In this document: one piece after another, positions 1 through 8,424 of the stretch
Layout: each line of letters begins with the position of its first letter
Position numbering within the stretch: the first letter of the stretch is position 1
Origin: DASPJQ01 sp035299065
Lineage (GTDB): Bacteria; Bacteroidota; Bacteroidia; Flavobacteriales_D; UBA2798
Direction: 5' to 3'
Assembly: GCA_035299065.1 (NCBI GenBank)
Contig: DATGXI010000073.1
Span: forward strand, 1-64,000
Length of the DNA stretch: 64,000 nucleotides
Translations under genes and position numbers: made by a program
Notes under the pieces: generated by a model
What the model saw: the letters and a program-made list of their open reading frames with translations, nothing else
Told to the model about the DNA's origin: nothing
Database searches by the model: none

Positions 1-107
1 GTTGCAAGGCTGAAGATTGCCTTTTTGTACTGGCCCGATTTAAGCTCTACCATTTCAGGGTTTGTTCCTACATAACCCACTAATTGTACTTTGTTTGTTG
101 CTGACAT
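1..107 (-). CDS. ssb: single-stranded DNA-binding protein, N-terminal part
   Basis: Only the first 35 codons are inside the window; the gene runs off the left edge. The start is ATG at 107-105 on the minus strand. The visible peptide begins MSATNKVQLVGYVGTNPEM and continues into KKAIFSLAT. This is the first strand pair of the SSB OB fold (NKVQLxGxxGxxPE followed by AxFSLAT). SSB coats single-stranded DNA as a tetramer during replication, repair and recombination. The acidic C-terminal tail that recruits partners cannot be seen here. No other family starts with this pattern, so I am fairly sure despite the short length. Confidence 0.85.
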   Translation of the reverse strand, partial: MSATNKVQLVGYVGTNPEMVELKSGQYKKAIFSLA

Positions 108-628
108 GTTGATTTCCGTTTTTAAATTGTTTCTAACTAAGCTATTTCTGTCTGTACACCTTTTCCATTCCAGGTAATTCTCACCAGGGGCTGGCGGGGT
201 AAGGTGTGTGGTGTGTGTGCTAAGGGTTTTATTTGTATATGCCCTGCATCGCATTCGTATGCCTTTGCTGGTGAGAAATTAACCGTGAATGAAAGAACGT
301 GTGTGTCGCACCTTACACTCCTGTACATCTTCTTATTTGTAAGCGCCAGTTGATGTACGTGGCCTTGTTTGGATTTGACGATGCAAAGATGCGGCAGGCT
401 TTAAACCCTAACAAGCTTTAAACGGTTACTTCCGTTTGCAGCCGTTTGTAAACGTTTAAAGATGATTTTATGTTTGATATACAATTATTTATGCTTTTAA
501 AGAAAAGCAGGCTTATTGGATGGAAAAGCCAGGAAAAACGTTTGTTGCAAGTAGTTCGTTAAAATTTTAAGTACATTTATTTTAAGAATCGTGTTAAAGA
601 CTTCCCCTGAACACAACAAAAACAGGCA
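108..628. other. intergenic region, no gene recognised
   Basis: This stretch lies between divergently read ssb and the small lipoprotein gene. Open frames here have no recognisable composition or start context. Around 420-454 there are two adjacent short hairpins: aaacgg/ccgttt at 420-425 and 432-437, and cgttt/aaacg at 443-447 and 450-454. They could be an operator or part of a leader, but nothing more can be supported. Confidence 0.4.
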
Positions 629-1054
629 TTGAAAATAATTTATAGCATACTCATTTTCGCTTTCATTGCAGGTTGTAATGCCCCTGCTGATAAATCCGAA
701 ACCACCACTTCCACGCAAATAAAAAATGAGGTTATAAAAAAACATGCTTTTCTTGAAGACATGTATAATGACAAATACTATCCCCGGTTTTTGGTTGACA
801 AATGTAAACATGTACTGCTTGATCTTTGCGCAGCAATTGAAAGGGAAAACCCAAAATCGCTTGATGATTTATATAAGCTGACGCATGCAGCTACTGAAGA
901 AATAAATGCCCTGGAGAAAGAATTTTATGAGAATGACAGTGAGCTGGAAACTGTTGCGAGAGAATGCCTGGGAATGGATTTTGTGTTTATTGCAACAACG
1001 TATGGGTTCAAAGATGCCGATGTGGAAGAATTAATTGCACCCCGAAATTGGTAA
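629..1054 (+). CDS. small lipoprotein of unknown function
   Basis: A 141-residue protein with a short lipoprotein signal peptide. A basic start and hydrophobic stretch end in FIAGC, so Cys16 would be the lipidated residue. The start is TTG at 629; no ATG is available before the signal peptide, and starting later would destroy it. The mature part is acidic and mostly helical. Its cysteines include VDKCKHVLLDLCAA and ARECLG. I do not recognise the family. It would sit at the outer membrane or inner membrane face of the periplasm. It is followed 36 bases later by the Imm22-like gene on the same strand, so the two may be co-transcribed. Confidence 0.65.
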   Translation: MKIIYSILIFAFIAGCNAPADKSETTTSTQIKNEVIKKHAFLEDMYNDKYYPRFLVDKCKHVLLDLCAAIERENPKSLDDLYKLTHAATEEINALEKEFYENDSELETVARECLGMDFVFIATTYGFKDADVEELIAPRNW

Positions 1055-1090
1055 AATTTTAATCTGAAAAAGAAATCTAAAAATTATTAT

Positions 1091-1492
1091 ATGAAAACAG
1101 CAACATCACATTTCTGGGTTGGTCATTTTAAAACGGAAGAAGCTTTCTTTGATTTTTTTGCGGAAAACGAGGAGTTTTATGACAACGAAGATGATTCAGA
1201 TGATTCATATCTTTCTGAATTCTCTAAATCACAAGGTGAAAACTGGTATGACCATGATTTTTTTGAATCGGGATTTGAAAATGAAACCGTAACCTTAAAA
1301 GAAAAATTTAGCGGTTACTCCTATTCGAATGAGTGGTTGCCGGTTATTGAACAAAAAATAAGTGCCCTTAATATTGATTTCAACATAAATACCATTGCTT
1401 TTATTGATAAAGAAGAGATTGGACGCCCGGTATCGGTTAAAACCACTGACTTCGAATTGGTTTACATTGGTGAAATTGAATACAGGATTTAA
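1091..1492 (+). CDS. Imm22-like immunity protein (tentative)
   Basis: A 133-residue acidic soluble protein without a signal peptide. It opens with SHFWVGHFKTEEAFFDFF and has a very acidic central part (NEDDSDDSYLSEF). It then has the pattern WYDHDFFESG and a C-terminal half rich in strands. The opening WVGxFxxEExFxxFF resembles the immunity protein 22 family found beside polymorphic toxin genes. No toxin gene is visible beside it, so it may be an orphan immunity gene or a relative with another role. Family assignment is from memory of the pattern and only moderately sure. It is on the same strand as its neighbours on both sides. Confidence 0.5.
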   Translation: MKTATSHFWVGHFKTEEAFFDFFAENEEFYDNEDDSDDSYLSEFSKSQGENWYDHDFFESGFENETVTLKEKFSGYSYSNEWLPVIEQKISALNIDFNINTIAFIDKEEIGRPVSVKTTDFELVYIGEIEYRI

Positions 1493-1572
1493 AGACCGGT
1501 TGTTGATTAAAAAACCAGGATCGCCTTATAACTTTACCCTGCACGATTATATTTGGATAAGCACCACGAACA

Positions 1573-2016
1573 TTGTTTAATTCCGAAAACAAAATAATCA
1601 AACTTTGCGCACAGGGCATGGAATGCGAAGGCCAGGGAAATATCCAGGAAGCCCTTGCACTTTTTACGCAAGCCTGGAACGAAGCACGCACACCTTTTGA
1701 AAAATTAACAGCAGCACATTATGTTGCCCGTCACCAACCAACCGTTCAGGAAAAATTACGCTGGGATGTGGTTGCGCTTGACCTGGCACAGGTTGTACGT
1801 AGTAAAGGAGTTAAAGAAGCTTTTCCATCATTGTATTTAAATGTTGGTAAGGGGTATGAAGACCTTGGGGATTTAATTAAAGCGCGCATGCATTATGAAA
1901 AAGCGCTTTCGTTTCTGCAACATTTACCTGATGACGGATATGGAGATTTTATTAAAAACGGGATCAAAAATCGTTTGCAAAACCTTTCGGTTAAAAAAAA
2001 TGCCCTGGTGGCATAG
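1573..2016 (+). CDS. TPR-like helical repeat protein
   Basis: A 147-residue cytoplasmic helical protein with two or three tetratricopeptide-like helix pairs: GMECEGQGNIQEALALFTQAW near the start and LYLNVGKGYEDLGDLIKARMHYEKAL near the end. The conserved AAHYVARHQ and LYLNVGKGYE patterns resemble a small Bacteroidota TPR family of unknown role. TTG at 1573 is chosen because the family usually includes residues equivalent to NKIIKLCAQGME. The next candidate, ATG at 1618, would cut into this first helix. An in-frame stop lies at 1558-1560, just upstream. It probably mediates protein contacts; no partner is evident. Confidence 0.7.
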   Translation: MFNSENKIIKLCAQGMECEGQGNIQEALALFTQAWNEARTPFEKLTAAHYVARHQPTVQEKLRWDVVALDLAQVVRSKGVKEAFPSLYLNVGKGYEDLGDLIKARMHYEKALSFLQHLPDDGYGDFIKNGIKNRLQNLSVKKNALVA

Positions 2017-2038
2017 TTGATTCAAACAGTTTTTAAAA

Positions 2039-2491
2039 CTATGGTGCATCCGGAATTTCAGGCTCAACCAGCCTTGCTAATTTATCCAACGAATCCTGCC
2101 AGCCCAAATAACACATATCGGCCGGTATGGCTTCAGGAATGCCTTCCTGCACTGCCGTAAGTTCGGTTCCTGCTGAAACTTTTTTTAACTGAATAGTGGT
2201 TATCATTTCACCAGGTAAATTTGGATCATCAAATGAATCGGTATTTTTTATCAGTTCGTTTGGCTTTACTTCCAGAAATTTTCCACCAAACGAATGGCTG
2301 TTACCCGTTGAGAAGTTGATAAATGACATTTTATAGGTTCCACCTGTTTTTAAATCCATGTGGTGGACCTCAGCTATAAATCCATAAGGTGGTAGCCACG
2401 TTGCATAAGCTTTAGGGTCACTAAATGCGCGAAATACTTTTTCAGGGCTTGCTTTTAAAACACGGTGTAATTTTACTGTATTGGATGACAT
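2039..2491 (-). CDS. SRPBCC (AHSA1-type) protein
   Basis: A 150-residue protein of the START/SRPBCC fold, AHSA1-like branch. Typical signatures are present: VLKASPEKVFRAFSDPKAYATWLPP at the start, a central strand run with GGTYKMSFI and GGKFLEVKPNELI, and the closing helix LGWQDSLDKLARLVEP. These proteins form a deep hydrophobic cavity; the ligand is unknown here. No catalytic residues are expected. It lies 24 bases downstream of a second SRPBCC gene on the same strand, and the two are probably one operon. They are distant paralogues, since only the fold pattern is shared. Confidence 0.85.
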   Translation of the reverse strand: MSSNTVKLHRVLKASPEKVFRAFSDPKAYATWLPPYGFIAEVHHMDLKTGGTYKMSFINFSTGNSHSFGGKFLEVKPNELIKNTDSFDDPNLPGEMITTIQLKKVSAGTELTAVQEGIPEAIPADMCYLGWQDSLDKLARLVEPEIPDAP

Positions 2492-2515
2492 ACTGATTTA
2501 AGATTTGGTTAAACA

Positions 2516-2947
2516 TTATTTTTCAGAAAGCTCTTTTACATTGGCCAATGCTTTTGGAAATGTTTCCAGGAAATACTTTTCAAATTCGGCAAGCGCATCC
2601 ACGTCAACCTTTAATTCCGTTCCGCCTCCGCTCATTTCAGTTAGCGTATAATTTTCCTTTGAACCAGCCCACTCACTGTTGGCAGGTTCTTCTTTTCCGT
2701 CTTTAATGTCGCCCTGGTGGCTAAAAGACATGTGTTCATTGGGTGTCATTTTAGCAATTGTGCTATACATGCCTCTTCCTTTTCCGTCAAGGAAGTAAAC
2801 CTTGCTTCCTTCTTTCCAATCGCTTTTGGCATGTGAGCCTTCGCTAAAAGCACTGGTCCATTTGAGGTACGTGGCATCGTCCCAAAGTATTTTCCAAACT
2901 TTCTCGCGGGGCGCGTTAATTTTTACGGTAAAATGTAATGTGTTCAT
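2516..2947 (-). CDS. SRPBCC domain protein
   Basis: A 143-residue SRPBCC-fold protein. It starts MNTLHFTVKINAPREKVWKI and continues with LWDDATYLKWTSAF, the classic opening strand and helix of the family. The strand region contains GKGRGMYSTIAKMTPNEHMSFSH. The C-terminal helix, EFEKYFLETFPKALANVKELS, closes the fold. ATG at 2947 is preferred over one 21 bases upstream, because the added MYHKTKT has no counterpart in the family. First gene of a two-gene operon with the AHSA1-type gene. Ligand unknown; polyketide-cyclase-like or coenzyme-binding members look alike, so I make no functional claim. Confidence 0.82.
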   Translation of the reverse strand: MNTLHFTVKINAPREKVWKILWDDATYLKWTSAFSEGSHAKSDWKEGSKVYFLDGKGRGMYSTIAKMTPNEHMSFSHQGDIKDGKEEPANSEWAGSKENYTLTEMSGGGTELKVDVDALAEFEKYFLETFPKALANVKELSEK

Positions 2948-3100
2948 AGTTTTTGTTTTATGGTACAAATTTATTGCACAATTATGTGTTCAAACTGGTG
3001 CAGGCCCGACTTTGAAAAGGGGCATTTGCGACAGGGCTTTTAAATTACCCGTTTTTTAAAATGAATGTTGATTTATTCGGTGAAAAGGGAAAAACTAAAG

Positions 3101-3622
3101 TTAATCGTGGTTATACTTACCTGTTTTAAATGGATCATTTATCACTGTATCTTTTGTACTCATTGTTCGATAAAAAACAAGAACCACTTTATCTTTTACA
3201 TCGTTATTTCCGTATTCGGAATCGCCAGCAGGAATGGAAAAATTATCAACGTCAAGTAGATGGATTTTAACCGCTTTCATGCCTTCGGTAGATGTATTGT
3301 AAGCCCCTTCGTAAAAGGCAAATGTACATGCATTCAGGTGCGGATTCCAGTGTTTGCCCCTTAGGTAAATATGTCGTGTGCTATCGCTTGTTTTGTGTTC
3401 ACCAAATTGGTAAAGATCACAGGGACAATTGTATTTAAATGGAGGCAGTTCATTTTCATCGGTTGGCTTGAAGCACGTATCGGCAAATCCTGTCTCATTT
3501 AAAAAAACATGACTATTTACAGTGTCAGATGGCATTCCCGAATTTGTTTCATTGGCAATTTTTGCTGTTTTTTCAGAACACCCCACACACCCTAAAAACA
3601 CAAATACAATTGCCGCGCGCAT
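3101..3622 (-). CDS. lipoprotein of unknown function
   Basis: A 173-residue protein with a lipoprotein-type signal (MRAAIVFVFLGCVGCSEKT). Either Cys12 or Cys15 could be the lipidated residue. ATG at 3622 is chosen because it puts the hydrophobic stretch at the very N-terminus; two ATGs farther upstream would add a polar extension. The mature part has several cysteines, including the close pair YNCPC, which may form disulfides in the periplasm. The family was not recognised. It is followed downstream on the minus strand by the SRPBCC pair, and preceded by a T9SS cargo gene. Confidence 0.65.
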   Translation of the reverse strand: MRAAIVFVFLGCVGCSEKTAKIANETNSGMPSDTVNSHVFLNETGFADTCFKPTDENELPPFKYNCPCDLYQFGEHKTSDSTRHIYLRGKHWNPHLNACTFAFYEGAYNTSTEGMKAVKIHLLDVDNFSIPAGDSEYGNNDVKDKVVLVFYRTMSTKDTVINDPFKTGKYNHD

Positions 3623-3671
3623 AATTCTATAGTATGTTTGTGGCATGAGCCAATACATTGAATAGTTGTTA

Positions 3672-4592
3672 TTACTGCTTTAACAGTTTACCTGACCCCA
3701 GCCTGTTTGCCCCCTGGTTAATCAAATAAAAATAAACCCCGGGAGCCAGGTCGTCTTTTTGAATTTTAAAATAATTTCCCGAAAAATGATGTGTTTTCAC
3801 CTTTACTCCACTTGTGTTATACACGTTTAAGGTTGCATTTTTAAGATCACTATTAAAGTGAAAATTTGTTTCTGCTTCAAAAGGATTTGGAAAAACACTG
3901 TGTACGTTTTGGTTTTCAGATTCAGGAATGGCCGACAATGCATCGCAGGTTGATCCGGACGAATATATATAAGAGTTGTTATTTAACGCATAACACAAAA
4001 GTTTATGACTTCCAGATAAAAAAAACGGGAAAATTTGTTCAACCAATCCACCTGTACTTCCTATACCTTCATACAAGGTGTCATTTCCTGGCCCACCACT
4101 TGTAGCCAGGTAAAATTTCTTTAAGTACCCGTTAGGTGTGTTTATGCTGTCAATAGATGAAACAATAAATGTAAACGCACCATCATGCGCATATGTTTGC
4201 GGTACCGTATCGCCCATGTTCAAATTAAAGTCATAGAGCAATTTCTCAGCGGTATCTGAAGGATAAAGCACAAACATTTTCTTTGATAATGAACGAAGAT
4301 AAAAAACTGCTGTGTCAGCAATGGTATCACTACCCGTAGGAGTGCAACTGGCGCTTATATATGTTACGATGCCTTTTTTATGCACCTGTTTGTATGTATT
4401 GCCATACAAAACAGTATCGCCATTTAAATAATAATTATATGAACTGTTGTAACCCGCGCAATCCCAACCCGAATTGACATTGAATTCAACATGCCAAACG
4501 GGATTGTTTTGAAAATAACTGTTAGTCTGTGAAAAAGCCTTATTCGTAAAAAAAATAAATAAGAGCAGGAAAATTGTGTAGATGTGTTTCAT
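3672..4592 (-). CDS. T9SS type A sorting-domain protein
   Basis: A 306-residue secreted protein. Residues 1-22 form a signal peptide ending in FSQ. The body, about 25-220, is strand-rich with no recognised enzyme motif. The C-terminal 75 residues are a T9SS type A sorting domain: VFPNPFEAETNFHF, LNVYNTSGVKV, APGVYFYLI and a final KLLKQ. In this pathway the protein crosses the inner membrane by Sec, is exported through the outer membrane by the PorV/SprA machinery, and has the tail removed or linked to surface polysaccharide. Function of the passenger is unknown. Confidence 0.88.
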   Translation of the reverse strand: MKHIYTIFLLLFIFFTNKAFSQTNSYFQNNPVWHVEFNVNSGWDCAGYNSSYNYYLNGDTVLYGNTYKQVHKKGIVTYISASCTPTGSDTIADTAVFYLRSLSKKMFVLYPSDTAEKLLYDFNLNMGDTVPQTYAHDGAFTFIVSSIDSINTPNGYLKKFYLATSGGPGNDTLYEGIGSTGGLVEQIFPFFLSGSHKLLCYALNNNSYIYSSGSTCDALSAIPESENQNVHSVFPNPFEAETNFHFNSDLKNATLNVYNTSGVKVKTHHFSGNYFKIQKDDLAPGVYFYLINQGANRLGSGKLLKQ

Positions 4593-4748
4593 GTTGGTTT
4601 TTTATGCAATTTACTCAAAAATTGGTTACTCCACAAAACCGTTAAACGGCTTTTTAGTAACTATGCTACAATTTTTTCCATTTCGCTACCTTTTTCATGT
4701 TTCGTGTATATAGCCAAGAGAAGAATGGCAACGTTCATTTTCTGGCGA

Positions 4749-6140
4749 CTATTGTTTGCCCTTACGCAACCTGTTCAAATTTCGTTCAATGTATTTTTCA
4801 GAAGGAAGCAGGGCTTTTTGAATACGTTTTGAATAATGAATGCTATCAAGTATCTCTTTGTTTTTTTCCTCAACCAAAAGTTTTTCCATTTCAATTTCGT
4901 GCGCCTGCTGTTCGGTTTTCTTTTGCAGCGTTTCAACTTTTGCGAATTGGAGAGAAAAGCGTGAACCCAAAATCAACGACATCATGAATATAAACGCTAT
5001 ATCCAAAACGGTTATGAGTACATGTACTGCAGGCAGTGTTCCCGTATAAACAAATACCTTGAGTAAAAGACTTATAAATAAAACCACTAATCCAATACCT
5101 GCATAGTTGGCTCCTTCCACTTTTGCTACAATTGCCCTTATAACGGTTATGGCAAAAATAAGTACGCCAATAGAAACAACGGCAAGAAACGGCAAAATGG
5201 TATACGAGAAAATAGCAGGAGGAAATAACAACACTACGGCAACTTTTACAGAAAGTACCACCGATAATAATTTGACAAATAGTTTTGGCAATTGCATTGG
5301 AAACAACTCGCGAATAAACATGAGCATAAACAGGCATGGCAACATGGCCGATAGATATTCAATCTTCAACAATATGCTCCAGTTTATTCCCTCAAAAAGC
5401 GTTGCCATAAAATAGTTTACCGAGATCATGGGCCTGAATGCCAGGGTGAGGCAGAACAATGAAAAATATAAAATAGAAAGGTCTTTCCTGCGAAAAATAA
5501 ACATGGCAAATAAAAACAAACCAATAATTGCCAGTGCAGTTGATTCAATAAAATCAAGATAATAATACAGGTTTCGTTGTTTTAAAATAGCCCTGGTTGT
5601 TCCTATTTCAAACGGATGAACAAATCCGCCCTTGCGGTGATGAAAATTTGCAATTTGAACAATTATCTCGTATTCATCCGCTCCTGGTGGTAAATGTACC
5701 TGCACATCACGGTTCATGGGTTCGGTGGTTTCTTTGGTTGTTCCCACTTTGCCAACCTGCGCCACAAGAGTGCCGTTTACATATACACAACAACTGGTTT
5801 GCACGCTGTATATGTCAAGCATTAAATCTTTTTGAGGAACATTGCGAATGTTTAACCTATAGGTAGCGTAGCCTTTGCTTCCTATAGATTTTCCGCCAAC
5901 GTTTACATCGCTCCATGATGAAGGAATTAAAATAGCATCAGGTTCTACAGAAGGATCCTTCCTGAAATCAGCAGGTGATAAAAGCTTATTCCAGTAAAAT
6001 TCCCATTCACCATCAAGTGCAATAATCGATTGCCGTTCAAGAGCAGGTAAAGTAAGTGACGCCCTTGTAATGTGATGCACTGGTGATGCCTGCACAAAAA
6101 TTGCACAAAAAACAATAAGATTTAGCAGCACCAGTCTCAT
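4749..6140 (-). CDS. 7TM-DISM sensor protein lacking an output domain
   Basis: A 463-residue membrane receptor. A signal peptide ends near QAS. About residues 30-180 form a periplasmic DISM-type sugar-binding-like domain (LDGEWEFYW, ATYRLNIRNV, CCVYVNG). About 185-390 hold seven membrane helices. A cytoplasmic coiled coil from about 395 ends with EILDSIHYSKRIQKALLPSE. That last segment is nearly the same as the linker directly before the SpoIIE phosphatase domain in the two sensors at 10759-13878 and 39605-42769. Here a TAG stop comes about 15 residues later and no phosphatase follows in any frame. It may signal through a partner, or it may be a truncated relic. Confidence 0.85.
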   Translation of the reverse strand: MRLVLLNLIVFCAIFVQASPVHHITRASLTLPALERQSIIALDGEWEFYWNKLLSPADFRKDPSVEPDAILIPSSWSDVNVGGKSIGSKGYATYRLNIRNVPQKDLMLDIYSVQTSCCVYVNGTLVAQVGKVGTTKETTEPMNRDVQVHLPPGADEYEIIVQIANFHHRKGGFVHPFEIGTTRAILKQRNLYYYLDFIESTALAIIGLFLFAMFIFRRKDLSILYFSLFCLTLAFRPMISVNYFMATLFEGINWSILLKIEYLSAMLPCLFMLMFIRELFPMQLPKLFVKLLSVVLSVKVAVVLLFPPAIFSYTILPFLAVVSIGVLIFAITVIRAIVAKVEGANYAGIGLVVLFISLLLKVFVYTGTLPAVHVLITVLDIAFIFMMSLILGSRFSLQFAKVETLQKKTEQQAHEIEMEKLLVEEKNKEILDSIHYSKRIQKALLPSEKYIERNLNRLRKGKQ

Positions 6141-6341
6141 GGGATATTCAGTCCCAAATGTAGTGATTTTAAGCCATCACCAAACCTAAAATCAGCTAAA
6201 TACGCGCGTATTACAACCATTCAGTCCGGGCCAAAAAGCAGTTTTTGTCCACCGTTTGTCCACCCGTGGTGCGCTTGCAAAAACCCACTATGTCCGTTTT
6301 TACGCTACACCAAACCTTGCCAACAACACCAAATTCCCAAA

Positions 6342-7736
6342 CTAATACACATCGGCTAATTTTCCTTTGATCTCGGCTTGCAACTCGGCTAAGGTTGATT
6401 TTTCGGTTACAACACGAATGTTTTTTTGATTGCCAGGGGTAATAAGCTTTGTATATTTTACAATGTTGCCATTTTTATCAGTAGGTTTAAATGCAACCAG
6501 CATAGCCGCTTCTTCTGAGGCAACATTGGTAAATTGTACTGATTTCATATCCCCGCAAAAATAACCAGGCAATACCGATTTTCGTTTTGCAAACACCAGC
6601 ATAACGCTCATGCCTTCGCTTATTTCACCACTCACCATTAAATCGGTTAACTTATCACTCTCATCAAAAGCATCGCAATTGATCCATCCAAAATCGTTCA
6701 ATTGTAAATCATAATATTTTCCACCTTCGGGATCATAAACGCCATCAATCATATAACCGCTCTCTTCGCCATTCCTGTATGAAAAATCACTGTCGGGATT
6801 AAGATTCGGAAAAAATTCCACGTTTTCAATATTAGCTGAAGAAACTTCACCGGGTAGAATTACCTTGTCATCCGTTTGTTCTTTCCAATCAAGCATGGTA
6901 CCATTCATTTGCCCGGTAAACACTTTCATAGGTTTTACATCACCCTCAAAGCATACACGTATATTGTATTTGGTGCCTGGTTTCATTTCCAGTTTTTCAT
7001 TGTTGCTTAGTACCTCAATGTACCACATGCCTGCTGTTTGCAATTTTTTACCCCGGCTACTTGTGGTCATTGCTTTCAGCGCTATGGCATCCATATCAAG
7101 GTATTGGGCAACACGAACGGTTACGTTTTCATTTAATGGTTTTTGACCATTGCTGCGTTGAAGGCTGTTTGCCGGAATGTGAATATGCGTACAACCACCC
7201 GGGTAAACATCTATCTCATCCTCCCAGTTAAATGTAAACTCCTGCACTTCATTATTAACTGATGCGTCAAAATAAGCAGCTGCTTTGGATGTTGCCATTG
7301 TTTTTGGACGCACAAATACAAAATACGTTTGCGATTTTTTTGACATGAATAATTTATGCGATTCATACGTCAAATCATTGGACTTTAATGTATGCGGCAT
7401 TTGAAATGGGACCATTTCGGCATAAAACTCATTTTGGTTATATTTATTTTGCACGCAATGTGCTACCAATGCCGTTGCCCGCCTGAACGAAAGTAACCCG
7501 CGTTCAAGATCGGGTAATTTTTCCTCCTCCTTGCTAAGCATATTGAGTTTAACAGATTCGCCTGCCGCCAATGAATTATAAATGCTATCGGCTTTTACCT
7601 TTTGCGTTGCTGATAATTCATCCTGGCCTGTAGGCCATTCAAAAGCGGCATTGTATGTTACCAATGTTTTTTGCGCAAATGCATTGTTTACCATAAAACA
7701 TAGTAAGGGTAAAAAAATTAGGTTTCCTGTTTTCAT
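6342..7736 (-). CDS. secreted protein with a ZU5-like strand domain, unknown function
   Basis: A 464-residue exported protein. ATG at 7736 gives a clean signal peptide ending in NNAFAQ; an ATG 48 bases upstream would bury it. About residues 175-265 have the pattern VYPGGCTHIHIPANSLQ, then NVTVRVAQYLDMDAI, then GKKLQTAGMWYIEVLS. This resembles a domain frequent in secreted Bacteroidota proteins, in which a conserved glycine-cysteine-threonine turn precedes IPANxL. No catalytic residues or T9SS tail are visible, so it probably stays in the periplasm or outer membrane. The gene stands alone between intergenic gaps. Confidence 0.7.
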   Translation of the reverse strand: MKTGNLIFLPLLCFMVNNAFAQKTLVTYNAAFEWPTGQDELSATQKVKADSIYNSLAAGESVKLNMLSKEEEKLPDLERGLLSFRRATALVAHCVQNKYNQNEFYAEMVPFQMPHTLKSNDLTYESHKLFMSKKSQTYFVFVRPKTMATSKAAAYFDASVNNEVQEFTFNWEDEIDVYPGGCTHIHIPANSLQRSNGQKPLNENVTVRVAQYLDMDAIALKAMTTSSRGKKLQTAGMWYIEVLSNNEKLEMKPGTKYNIRVCFEGDVKPMKVFTGQMNGTMLDWKEQTDDKVILPGEVSSANIENVEFFPNLNPDSDFSYRNGEESGYMIDGVYDPEGGKYYDLQLNDFGWINCDAFDESDKLTDLMVSGEISEGMSVMLVFAKRKSVLPGYFCGDMKSVQFTNVASEEAAMLVAFKPTDKNGNIVKYTKLITPGNQKNIRVVTEKSTLAELQAEIKGKLADVY

Positions 7737-7838
7737 ACGTTCGGGATTTAAAAGGCTAACGGAAATGTTCCGAAAAGTTACCACGTGTGAAAAAAACCTA
7801 TCAAATGTGGTAGGTACAGGTAGCCTGCCAGATTTTTC

Positions 7839-8225
7839 CTACCAGGATATTGCAACAGAGGGTTGGAATTTTAACTCAATGCTGGTTCTGTAACCGGTAA
7901 CCGTAAAAATGGTATCGGTTTTTATTGTGTAATGGTGCTTGTTGTAAAAAAAAGTTAAAACACAGGGTCCTGCCTTTGTTATATAGGGTGCATCCCCATT
8001 TTTATCGGGTTCAACCCAATCACCCTGGCCGTTGCAGGTTATACGAATCTCGTTTTGGATGACTTTTCCATGGCTATCCTCAAAATGAAAATTAAATCCT
8101 GTTTTGTCATTTTCCAATGAACGATCGCGTTTTGATTTGATTAATTTATACACCGCATCATCCGGTGCCGTAAACGAACAAAGTGCAAGCAGTAAGCAAA
8201 TGAATGTGTAAAGTATATGCTTCAT
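7839..8225 (-). CDS. small secreted protein of unknown function
   Basis: A 128-residue protein with a signal peptide (MKHILYTFICLLLALCSFTA). The mature part is strand-rich and reads like one immunoglobulin-like or carboxypeptidase-regulatory-like sandwich: GFNFHFEDSHGKVIQNEIRI, then GPCVLTFFYNKHHYTIKTD, then TSIELKF. No family recognised. It is upstream of the larger secreted protein on the same strand with a gap of about 100 bases, and the two could share a transcript. Confidence 0.6.
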   Translation of the reverse strand: MKHILYTFICLLLALCSFTAPDDAVYKLIKSKRDRSLENDKTGFNFHFEDSHGKVIQNEIRITCNGQGDWVEPDKNGDAPYITKAGPCVLTFFYNKHHYTIKTDTIFTVTGYRTSIELKFQPSVAISW

Positions 8226-8365
8226 AATACATGTTTTTAAAGTATATGCGCATAAACTCCACCCTTAACACAAAGGGTTAGATTCAGAAAAGCAAAAAAT
8301 GTGCCTGATGTAATTCGGTTAACAGGAAACTGATTTTTTTACTGCCTTTTTTTTGACGATGATTC

Positions 8366-8406
8366 ACCGCTTTGAATTGGGGGGTTGGGCCTTTCTCCAA
8401 AGCGGT
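8366..8406. repeat. perfect 9-bp hairpin downstream of a T9SS gene
   Basis: accgctttg at 8366-8374 pairs exactly with caaagcggt at 8398-8406, with a 23-base loop rich in G. It sits just past the stop of the minus-strand gene at 8425. No T-run follows on that strand, so it is not a classic intrinsic terminator. It may still protect the 3' end of the message. Confidence 0.4.
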
Positions 8407-8424
8407 AAACCATCTAAAGCATCT

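Noticed and set aside
137..328. 63-codon minus-strand open frame
   Set aside because: No signal, family pattern or start context; composition unlike neighbouring proteins.
497..811. 104-codon minus-strand open frame
   Set aside because: Overlaps the lipoprotein gene on the other strand, which has a good signal peptide.
8366..8406. Hairpin considered as intrinsic terminator
   Set aside because: The strand that would need T bases after the stem has A bases instead.
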